The notes under the pieces are model-generated. The model was not told the origin of the DNA. It saw nothing but the letters and a program-made list of their open reading frames with translations, and searched no databases. From assembly GCA_943325435.2 (NCBI GenBank), contig CALPPK020000095.1:1-5696 (forward strand): DNA of 5,696 bases, written 5' to 3'. The DNA comes from Bifidobacterium breve (GTDB taxonomy: Bacteria > Actinomycetota > Acidimicrobiia > Acidimicrobiales > Ilumatobacteraceae). Within the stretch, counting starts at the first letter, position 1; the number at the start of each line of letters is the position of its first letter. This document shows positions 1-5,696 of this stretch, piece by piece. Both the position numbers and the translations under genes were made by a program.

Positions 1-125
1 CGCGCCGCATGAGCAACGGCAAACCCAGCTCGGTTAATAAAGACCTGTTGATGATCGTTGCCCACTGCAGAAAGTGCAGTTGCATCAGCGAGCTTCATTT
101 GCTCCGGCGTGAGGACAGCTATCAC
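1..125 (-). CDS. nnr: Nnr/YjeF family NAD(P)HX repair enzyme, N-terminal fragment
   Basis: Only the first 41 codons are inside the window; the gene continues past position 1. Read from a GTG at 125-123, the protein begins MIAVLTPEQMKLADATAL and reaches an INRAGFAVAHAA segment. This matches the start of YjeF N-terminal domains (VLTPxEM..D, then a ..ENAG/ERAG..VA helix). The family epimerises damaged hydrated NAD(P)H; in most bacteria the same polypeptide also carries an ADP-dependent dehydratase domain, which would lie outside the window. The start is not certain: a GAGAGA stretch sits almost against the GTG, too close for a good Shine-Dalgarno site, and an in-frame TTG at 149-147 just after a TAA stop would add eight residues. 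GTG fits the usual family N-terminus better. The gene follows acpS by 43 bases in the same direction, the common actinobacterial order. Family call is fairly secure; enzymatic scope is inferred. Confidence 0.8.
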   Translation of the reverse strand, partial: MIAVLTPEQMKLADATALSAVGNDHQQVFINRAGFAVAHAA

Positions 126-168
126 TCTCTCAGCGTACGCCCGGTTCAATTACACACCAACGCAATAT

Positions 169-534
169 CTAGAGCGCGGCGACTACCGCCATTGCTGTTG
201 TGTCTGTATGGGTAATAGAGACATGCCATGTGGAGACTCCATGAGCATTAGCGAGAGTCTCTGCTCGACCTGACACAAGTAAATGAGGTGCCCCAGACGA
301 CATCTTCTCAATTGAGACGTCGTGGAAGTCAAAAGCACCGAGTCCAACTCCAAGTGCTTTCATGGTTGCCTCACGTACTGCGAATCGTGCTGCAAGTGAT
401 GCCGCGTCATCGGTGCGCCCTTCAAGAGATGTCAATTCTGCAGATGTAAACAAACGCTGGCGCAAGTGTGGACGACGTTCAAGAAGTTTGCGAAAGCGAT
501 CCACATCAACTGCGTCGATACCAATGCCCAACAT
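169..534 (-). CDS. acpS: Holo-[acyl-carrier-protein] synthase (AcpS)
   Basis: This cytosolic enzyme transfers 4'-phosphopantetheine from CoA to the serine of acyl carrier protein, switching on fatty-acid synthesis. The 121-residue product has the normal AcpS length. It opens with MLGIGIDAVDVDRF, the GIDxVxxxR motif with magnesium-binding Asp7. It continues with RFAVREATMKALGVGLGAF at 50-68, the second signature, with metal-ligand Glu55 and Lys59, and closes with WHVSITHTDTTAMAVVAA at 103-120, typical of actinobacterial AcpS. In many AcpS the residue before Glu55 is Lys (KEA); here it is Arg, a conservative change. The ATG lies two bases after the TAG stop of the upstream glmS, and no convincing Shine-Dalgarno sequence precedes it, so translation is probably coupled to termination of glmS. 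The downstream neighbour is nnr. No alternative family fits as well. Confidence 0.95.
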   Translation of the reverse strand: MLGIGIDAVDVDRFRKLLERRPHLRQRLFTSAELTSLEGRTDDAASLAARFAVREATMKALGVGLGAFDFHDVSIEKMSSGAPHLLVSGRAETLANAHGVSTWHVSITHTDTTAMAVVAAL

Positions 535-536
535 TT

Positions 537-3500
537 CTATTGACCGTCAGTTCGCCACAAGTCGGCGCTCTCAGAAACTGGATTAATCAGCAAGTCAGCA
601 ATAGACACTTCGGCAAGTCTGTCTTCGCGGAATGTACCTTCGGTTTCAGATACCCAGTCAACCAAGCGGTCATAACGGCGGTCGTACCCTTGCAGTACTT
701 GGCGTGCAGTGCCGGCAGCAACTGTGTCGTGGAATGCGACGTGCATGAGTGAAATACCCACAGTTGTTGAACCATGAACTTCGGGAACGAAAATTACGGT
801 GCGGCCGTCTTTACGACCTCGAGCAACAAGCACTTCTTGATCGGCAGCTACACGGTGCTTTGTACCGACAAGAGTTGCATTTGTTGTAACGCGCGATGTG
901 AGATCTTTTGCTACGCCACCGCGATCAATAATGGAAACTGTGGCGTTGCGTGCATCGCCAGCAATTGCGTACCTAGTGAAACCTTCGACCGATGCAACTG
1001 CGGCGTCGAGCGATGCCAAAACTTTGAGCGTTGCATATGACAAGTCATCGCGTGATGCACCGGCTTCAAGTACAGCACGAACGAGAGCGCGATCAAGAAG
1101 GCCTTCTTCACTGCGAGAGATTCCGACGGTGACGGTCTTTGCTTGGTGCTTAATGGCATCAATCGGACGCGTCAATTCATCAATGCTTCGTGTGAGTGCA
1201 TCGATGAGATCATCAAGAAGAGCTGATGGCGAAGCAGTGCGACCAGTTTGGCGTTGGAACGCTTGTAGTGGTTGTGGTCCGGTGACAATTCGAAGAAGAG
1301 AAACCAGACGAACCGCTGTTGAAGCTTCCAAGTTGCCGTCGTACTGGCCCGTTGCAAGAACCTGAAGGAACTGCTGAGTGACCGGAACGATTTGTGCTTC
1401 AACTTGCGTAAGCGCAGTGTCACCACTGCCACCCCTGCCAACAACAATTTCCACCACTTCACGCAATTGGCGTAATGGACGTGCAAGCGCGTCAATTGCT
1501 AAGGCTGCTTCGTATCCGAACAAGTGCCCCACCATGGATGACAACACAAAGGCAAGCGCAGGGTCTGCAACTGGTACGTACACTACTGCTGCAGCAGCAG
1601 AATCGAAACGTGTTTCACCTTGAGTGGCGACAACAATAGGAACAGCTTTGTGCGCCTTAAAGATTGCGACTTCTTTTGCCACATCTGTTGCAGTGCCATC
1701 GCTAAGGCCAGCAGCGCATACAAGAATCATTGGTTCACATGAAAGGTCAATGTGTTTTTTGTCTTCAGTAACATCACACGAAATTGACTTGTAACACAGC
1801 TCTGACAGCTTGATACGTACTTCATGGGCTGCAACTGTGTTCGGGCCGTTACCCACAACTGCCCAGTAACGCTTCATAGGTGCGTACTTCTGTGCGATAA
1901 CGCCAATCTCAGTACGTTGGGCGATCACTGTTTCCATGGCCGCTGGCATATGAACAAGCGAATCGAGGATGCGATGCATACGGTCAGCATCAACTTTGCC
2001 CGTTGCCTGTGCAATGGCACACGACAAGATTGCACCTGCGGCAACTTGCGCATAGAAGGCCTTGGTGCTTGCAACACTCATCTCAATGTCACGCCCATCA
2101 GATGTGTAGTACACGCCGTGGGCTTTGCTTGACAGCTCACTTCCACGACGGTTCACAATTGCTAGTACTGCTGCACCACGCGATGCGACGAGGTCAACTG
2201 TTCTATTGGTATCTGTTGTTGTGCCGCTTTGGCTGACAGCAATTACCAACATGTCAGACATATCGGTTGACATTGCGAAACCTGAGAGTTCAGTTGCAGT
2301 GAGTGCCTCTACTTGAATAGAAGCGTCGAGCAATGAACCAAGCACCGGAATCAGTGACGTTCCGGCAACGGCGGCGGTGCCCTGACCGATAACACGGATA
2401 CGCCTGATAGATCCGTTGGCCAACCGATCCTTGATTGTGTTCGGCATTGTGAACGAATCAAGATCAGGGACCAATAGACCATTTACTTCAAGGGTGCGAC
2501 CACGAATTGTCTTGCGGAAACTGCGAGGAGCCTCAGTGATTTCCTTTAGTAGGAAATGTGGCGAATCGCCACGGTCGATATCACGAGTTGTTACTTCAGC
2601 AACTGCAATATCGCTAGCCGTGACAGGAATTTCGATTCCGTCATAGGCGATGCGAGTAATTCCTTCAACTGTTCCAGCTCCATTGGCTCGAAGTCGTACT
2701 ATCTGTCCGCGCGAATTGGGGTCACCGTCTTTACGTGGAGTCTCGCCATCGAGACGTACATAGTTCACGGTCTCTTCAACAGTTCCGTATGGCTCACTTG
2801 CAACGATGAAGCGGTCTTCGGCAAGACCGATATATAAACCTTGACCACTGCCGAACAGTGCCAGGTACATATCGTTCGGATCACTAGCGGTCATGTAGCC
2901 AATAGCAACAGAACCTTCAAACTGGGTAACTGCATTGAGGAATGCTGCTTGTGTATCAAGACCAGTTCCTCGGCCACGATCAACGATGGCTGGGATAACT
3001 TTTGCGTCAGTGGTGATTGGGTCTGCAAAATGCAAGTTATGCCGTTCACGCAATTCCGTGTGGTTGTCAACATCGCCATTCAGAACTGCAACCGAAACCT
3101 GTTGGCCTTCAATATCAATTTCTTCACCGGTGACTGGATGAGCATTAGGTTCAGAAATGATTCCGACACTCGCCCACCGCGTATGGCCAAGTACTGCTAC
3201 ACGTGAGTCAGTTACTGAAAGCGCAGCACGTAACAACGCATCTGCACTCACTGCGTCACGCATGTGCTTTGTATTGTCACCAAGTTCGCCGATTTCTGCA
3301 GCTGCCTTGTACACAAACACCAAAGTGGAACCACTGTGACGAACACTGGTGTTAGTAAACAACGGGTCAGATGTACGACCGGCCAAGAGACCGGTTAGTT
3401 CAGATGATAAAGATGCAAACGACGGTGACGTAACAAGAACACTGATTCCAGCAGAGTCACGACCACGAACTTCCATTCGGTCGATAGCGGAGAATGCCTG

Positions 3501-3935
3501 ATGAATTGCGAAATATCCGACCAAAGAAGATGCTCCAGCGCCAGCACCTGCAAAAACATGCACAGCATCGGCTGCACGCAAACGATCGCGACGAATAGCC
3601 CACGACGCATCTTTCACTCGCGACAAGCGAGCCACTTCAGCATCGAGTGTGGCGGTATCAACATGAAGCGCATCAACGCGGGCTTCTTCAGCTGCAGCTA
3701 CTACGTCAATGCTGTCTAAGCATGCGGTGATGCGACCAATCAATTGGGCATTGCCGACAAGAGCCTGAATGCCTGCATCGCCACGCAACAATTGGTCAGC
3801 TGCCATAAGCGCATCAGCAATTAGCACGCAATCAGTTCCTGCATTCACTGCAGCTGTGAGTAGTTCCTCAATACTCTGAGCAGTAGGAACACTTCTGGTG
3901 CTCGGCCGGGGCAGGATGCCAATAATGCCGCACAT
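537..3935 (-). CDS. glmS: Extra-long glutamine:fructose-6-phosphate aminotransferase (GlmS type, 1132 aa)
   Basis: Likely converts fructose-6-phosphate and glutamine to glucosamine-6-phosphate, feeding GlmM next door. Seen directly: N-terminal MCGIIGI with nucleophile Cys2, which fixes the start since Cys must follow Met; RGRDSAGI at 157-164; HTRWAS at 251-256; NG at 286-287; Asp310. These are the glutaminase residues. SIS1 spans about 505-645 with SQSGTTTDT at 568-576 and VASTKAF at 621-627. SIS2 spans about 685-815 with Lys709, Glu712 and His728, counterparts of E. coli K485, E488 and H504 by alignment from memory. A displaced C-tail, QAKTVTVG at 931-938, carries Lys933 (the K603 equivalent, Schiff-base lysine). 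Normal GlmS is about 610 residues. The excess falls at about 10-140, 170-240, the 310-568 linker, 820-925 and 939-1132, none recognisable. Substitutions: CGTS is QGTA (518-521), KHGP is KHID (727-730). No signal peptide or membrane segment is seen. There is no good Shine-Dalgarno site. Family is secure; the extra domains' role is unknown. Confidence 0.9.
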   Translation of the reverse strand: MCGIIGILPRPSTRSVPTAQSIEELLTAAVNAGTDCVLIADALMAADQLLRGDAGIQALVGNAQLIGRITACLDSIDVVAAAEEARVDALHVDTATLDAEVARLSRVKDASWAIRRDRLRAADAVHVFAGAGAGASSLVGYFAIHQAFSAIDRMEVRGRDSAGISVLVTSPSFASLSSELTGLLAGRTSDPLFTNTSVRHSGSTLVFVYKAAAEIGELGDNTKHMRDAVSADALLRAALSVTDSRVAVLGHTRWASVGIISEPNAHPVTGEEIDIEGQQVSVAVLNGDVDNHTELRERHNLHFADPITTDAKVIPAIVDRGRGTGLDTQAAFLNAVTQFEGSVAIGYMTASDPNDMYLALFGSGQGLYIGLAEDRFIVASEPYGTVEETVNYVRLDGETPRKDGDPNSRGQIVRLRANGAGTVEGITRIAYDGIEIPVTASDIAVAEVTTRDIDRGDSPHFLLKEITEAPRSFRKTIRGRTLEVNGLLVPDLDSFTMPNTIKDRLANGSIRRIRVIGQGTAAVAGTSLIPVLGSLLDASIQVEALTATELSGFAMSTDMSDMLVIAVSQSGTTTDTNRTVDLVASRGAAVLAIVNRRGSELSSKAHGVYYTSDGRDIEMSVASTKAFYAQVAAGAILSCAIAQATGKVDADRMHRILDSLVHMPAAMETVIAQRTEIGVIAQKYAPMKRYWAVVGNGPNTVAAHEVRIKLSELCYKSISCDVTEDKKHIDLSCEPMILVCAAGLSDGTATDVAKEVAIFKAHKAVPIVVATQGETRFDSAAAAVVYVPVADPALAFVLSSMVGHLFGYEAALAIDALARPLRQLREVVEIVVGRGGSGDTALTQVEAQIVPVTQQFLQVLATGQYDGNLEASTAVRLVSLLRIVTGPQPLQAFQRQTGRTASPSALLDDLIDALTRSIDELTRPIDAIKHQAKTVTVGISRSEEGLLDRALVRAVLEAGASRDDLSYATLKVLASLDAAVASVEGFTRYAIAGDARNATVSIIDRGGVAKDLTSRVTTNATLVGTKHRVAADQEVLVARGRKDGRTVIFVPEVHGSTTVGISLMHVAFHDTVAAGTARQVLQGYDRRYDRLVDWVSETEGTFREDRLAEVSIADLLINPVSESADLWRTDGQ

Positions 3936-3966
3936 AACTACAGATTACTCTCGCTGGTCGGTCCCA

Positions 3967-5298
3967 TTAGTGCGTTCCTTCAATGGACCCACCGTGGATA
4001 ACGACAACTGCTTCAGCAAGACGCATGGCAATTGACTCTGCAGTGATTTGATCTGCTGCTTCCACCATGACACGCACTAACGGTTCTGTTCCGGATGAAC
4101 GAACCAAAATACGACCGTTATCACCCAATTCTGCTTCTGCCTGCGAAATTTGCTCGGCAATGTCATGCACTGGGTCATGAACTCGATTCAGAGTACGAAT
4201 GTTGACGAGTACTTGTGGGTACGACTGCATGATTGATGCAGCCTGGTCAAGGGAGACACTTGCACGCGTGATGTATTCGACTAACTGCAGTGCGGCTAGT
4301 AGACCGTCACCCGTTGTCGCATGCGCACGATGAATAACGTGACCGCTTTGCTCGCCACCCAACACGAAATCAAATTCATCAAGTGCAACAAGAATGCTGC
4401 GGTCGCCGACTGGCGTAATGACAACATCAATATTGTTGTCACGCATGGTGTGGTGAAAACCAAGGTTTGTCATCACGGTTACCGCAACACTTTTGTTGCG
4501 AAGTAGACCACGGTGCGCAAGATCAACTGCCGCGATAGCCATGATGTGGTCACCATCTACCAAAGCCCCACTTGCACTCACTGCGATGAGTCGGTCGCCG
4601 TCGCCATCAAAGGCAACTCCAATGTCGGCGCCTTCGGCAACTACTTGCGCGGCTAATTGCTGCGGCGCAGTTGCACCACATTTGTCATTGATGTTACGAC
4701 CATTAGGCGATGCGTTGATCACGGAAACATCTGCGCCGGCAGACATAAAGACTTCAGGTGCAACATGTGACATTGCACCATTGGCACAATCAAGCACTAC
4801 TCGGACTCCGGTTAGTGCTTCACCAACAACGTTGAGACGATGTGTTGCGTACTCGCCCAGAATTCCCGTGGCGTCATGAATAGTTGGCTGTGCATGAACG
4901 ATGGTTTCTGACACCATGGCATGCCATTCACGTTCGATTTCAATTTGTTCAGCGTCGCCAAGTTTTGCTCCGCCCGATGCGAACACCTTGATTCCATTGT
5001 CAGACCACACGTTGTGTGACGCAGTAATGGCAATACCGACCCAGCCGTATTGTTCTGCGGCATATGCAATGGCAGGAGTTGGCACAACTCCCATGAGATG
5101 TACCGCTACGCCTTCAGCTGCGCAGCCGGCAACGATGGCGTCTTCTAATTCAGAACCACTTTCGCGAGTATCGCGGCCAATAACAATGGCGCTAGGGCGC
5201 AGCACACGAGCCGTGGCACGCGCAAGGTCACGGGCTAAATCAGTAGTGAGTTCGTCGATAGCGACGCCACGAACGCCGTCTGTTCCGAAATGCAACAT
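3967..5298 (-). CDS. glmM: Phosphoglucosamine mutase (GlmM)
   Basis: GlmM interconverts glucosamine-6-phosphate and glucosamine-1-phosphate in the cytosol, the second step toward UDP-GlcNAc. The 443-residue product (E. coli GlmM is 445) has the four landmark loops of the alpha-D-phosphohexomutase family in order. They are FGTDGVRG near the N-terminus; ITASHNVWSDNGIKVF with the phosphoserine Ser94; DGDGDR at 231-236, the magnesium site; GEQSGH at 315-320, the sugar-binding loop; and RSSGTEP at 400-406, the phosphate-binding loop. GlmM usually has SASHNP before its DNG; here Pro is replaced by Val. The start is set at the ATG of MLHFGTDG because GAGGAG lies eight bases upstream. A longer reading from 5325 would put that site inside the gene and add nine residues foreign to the family. 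glmS follows after 31 bases, so consecutive pathway enzymes are very likely co-transcribed. The context and DNGIKVF/GEQSGH loops favour GlmM over phosphomannomutase. Confidence 0.95.
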   Translation of the reverse strand: MLHFGTDGVRGVAIDELTTDLARDLARATARVLRPSAIVIGRDTRESGSELEDAIVAGCAAEGVAVHLMGVVPTPAIAYAAEQYGWVGIAITASHNVWSDNGIKVFASGGAKLGDAEQIEIEREWHAMVSETIVHAQPTIHDATGILGEYATHRLNVVGEALTGVRVVLDCANGAMSHVAPEVFMSAGADVSVINASPNGRNINDKCGATAPQQLAAQVVAEGADIGVAFDGDGDRLIAVSASGALVDGDHIMAIAAVDLAHRGLLRNKSVAVTVMTNLGFHHTMRDNNIDVVITPVGDRSILVALDEFDFVLGGEQSGHVIHRAHATTGDGLLAALQLVEYITRASVSLDQAASIMQSYPQVLVNIRTLNRVHDPVHDIAEQISQAEAELGDNGRILVRSSGTEPLVRVMVEAADQITAESIAMRLAEAVVVIHGGSIEGTH

Positions 5299-5306
5299 GT
5301 ATTGAT

Positions 5307-5312
5307 CTCCTC
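5307..5312 (-). promoter_or_regulatory. Shine-Dalgarno site of glmM
   Basis: The minus strand reads GAGGAG here, eight bases before the ATG at 5298-5296. It is the strongest ribosome binding site in the window and decides the glmM start against the in-frame ATG at 5325. Its first four bases are also the 3' arm of a small palindrome (5309-5320). Confidence 0.8.
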
Positions 5313-5338
5313 GCGCGAGGTGCATAGCGCACCACGCA
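5309..5338 (-). promoter_or_regulatory. Two overlapping, mutually exclusive hairpins in the rpsI-glmM leader
   Basis: On the transcript, GGTGC (5333-5329), a five-base loop and GCACC (5323-5319) form a hairpin. After one T-T mismatch it extends by three more pairs and a wobble (5338-5335 with 5317-5314). A second, shorter hairpin is the perfect 12-base palindrome CCTCGCGCGAGG (5320-5309), whose GAGG arm is part of the glmM Shine-Dalgarno site. Bases 5314-5320 belong to both, so only one can form: the first leaves the ribosome site open, the second would pair it. There is no U-tract, so neither is an intrinsic terminator. The pairing is seen; a regulatory role is speculation, and the second stem is only four pairs with a GCGC loop. 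Confidence 0.3.
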
Positions 5339-5346
5339 AATAGGAA

Positions 5347-5696
5347 TCAGCGCTTGGTGAACTGAGGCGCCTTACGGGCCTTCTTGAGACCGTACTTCTT
5401 GCTTTCTTTCTTACGTGAGTCACGAGTAAGAAGACCAGCTTTTTTCAGTGCTGGACGCATTTCAGGATCAAGTTCAATGAGTGAACGAGCAATAGCCATG
5501 CGCAATGCGCCAGCCTGGCCAGTTACGCCTCCACCAAAAATATTTGCGTGAATGTCGAATGACTCTTCACGCTCTACAACGCGAAGCGCTTCGGTAACAA
5601 CCATGCGCTGTGTTGCTGTAGTGAAGTACGCCTCAATTGGGCGACCATTGACAACGATTTTTCCGGTACCGGCGCGAGTGATTGCACGAGCAACAG
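5347..5696 (-). CDS. rpsI: 30S ribosomal protein S9, C-terminal 115 residues (5' end outside window)
   Basis: Small-subunit ribosomal protein; its C-terminal tail reaches the P-site tRNA. The window holds the last 115 codons plus a TGA stop; the start is beyond 5696, and the first complete codon begins at 5694. Reading from the edge gives VARAITRAGTGKIVVNGR and then PIEAYF, the S9 signature (GxGKIxVNGRPxxxYF). Next come NIFGGGVTGQAGALRMAIARSL and PEMRPALKKAGLLTRDSRKK, and the protein ends KKYGLKKARKAPQFTKR with the conserved terminal Lys-Arg. Full-length S9 is about 130 residues, or longer with the actinobacterial N-terminal extension, so little is missing. rplM normally lies just upstream of rpsI. 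glmM starts 48 bases downstream in the same direction with no U-tract terminator between, so read-through from the ribosomal promoter into the wall-precursor genes is likely. Confidence 0.98.
   Translation of the reverse strand, partial: VARAITRAGTGKIVVNGRPIEAYFTTATQRMVVTEALRVVEREESFDIHANIFGGGVTGQAGALRMAIARSLIELDPEMRPALKKAGLLTRDSRKKESKKYGLKKARKAPQFTKR

Noticed and set aside
63..80. Inverted repeat CACTGCAG/AGTGCAGT
   Set aside because: It lies within the nnr coding segment and the arms are short, with no terminator features such as a U-tract.
133..140. GCGTACGC palindrome between acpS and nnr
   Set aside because: Eight bases is too short to call an operator without repeats or conservation, and it may be coding if nnr starts at the TTG at 149.
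898..1365. Open frame of 155 codons on the plus strand inside glmS
   Set aside because: It lies antisense to a well-supported coding region, its composition (Arg/Ser/Ala-rich) is that of a shadow frame, and no family motif is visible. The same holds for the other plus-strand frames, including 4493-4879 and 4901-5305 within glmM.
1585..1602. CTGCTGCAGCAGCAG palindromic triplet run
   Set aside because: It is the codon run for consecutive alanines at 780-783 of GlmS and sits in mid-gene; chance repetition of alanine codons is enough.
2828..2840. TATATAAA-like stretch resembling a promoter element
   Set aside because: It encodes LYIGLA in glmS, no plausible -35 partner or plus-strand gene follows, and the conserved protein context explains the bases.
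537..3935. The long GlmS as an assembly fusion or frameshift artefact
   Set aside because: A single uninterrupted frame carries conserved GlmS blocks before, between and after each extra segment, including the final AKTVTV tail. A chimera of unrelated genes would not restore the family sequence after every insertion.
5299..5325. Upstream ATG at 5325 as the glmM start
   Set aside because: It adds nine residues not seen in the family and places the GAGGAG ribosome site inside the gene; the ATG at 5298 has ideal spacing and gives the usual MLHFGTDG start.

Overview
This window is a compact, single-strand gene cluster from an actinobacterium. All five genes lie on the minus strand, so transcription runs from high to low coordinates. 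In that order they are: rpsI (ribosomal protein S9, 5' end cut off by the window edge), glmM (phosphoglucosamine mutase), a 1132-residue GlmS-type glutamine:fructose-6-phosphate aminotransferase, acpS (holo-ACP synthase), and the first 41 codons of an nnr/YjeF-type NAD(P)HX repair gene. The order S9 - glmM - glmS - acpS - nnr is a familiar actinobacterial arrangement. The AcpS ends in the WHVSITHTDTTAMAVVAA pattern typical of actinobacteria. Base composition is moderate (about half G+C by eye), well below Streptomyces or Mycobacterium. That would fit a streamlined aquatic lineage such as a freshwater or marine Acidimicrobiia member, but this placement is inference.

Layout: 5347-5696 rpsI; 5299-5346 a 48-base leader with a clear Shine-Dalgarno site and two overlapping, mutually exclusive small hairpins; 3967-5298 glmM; 3936-3966 spacer; 537-3935 long glmS; 2-base spacer; 169-534 acpS; 126-168 spacer; 1-125 nnr start. 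No non-coding stretch exceeds 48 bases, and I see no RNA gene, mobile element, CRISPR array or intrinsic terminator.

GlmS makes glucosamine-6-phosphate from fructose-6-phosphate and glutamine, and GlmM converts it to glucosamine-1-phosphate for UDP-GlcNAc and peptidoglycan. The cluster therefore co-transcribes two successive steps of wall-precursor synthesis with a translation gene, the activation of acyl carrier protein, and cofactor repair.

The item that stands out is the GlmS. It is nearly twice the usual ~610 residues. All the glutaminase residues and nearly all the isomerase residues can be placed, but they are pulled apart by about 130 residues right after the nucleophile Cys2, about 50 residues before the HTRW motif, about 34 residues in the linker, and about 106 residues between the second SIS domain and the C-tail lysine. 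An extra ~194 residues follow the point where normal GlmS ends. The SIS core spacing is untouched. This looks like an intact enzyme with built-in accessory domains, not a broken gene.
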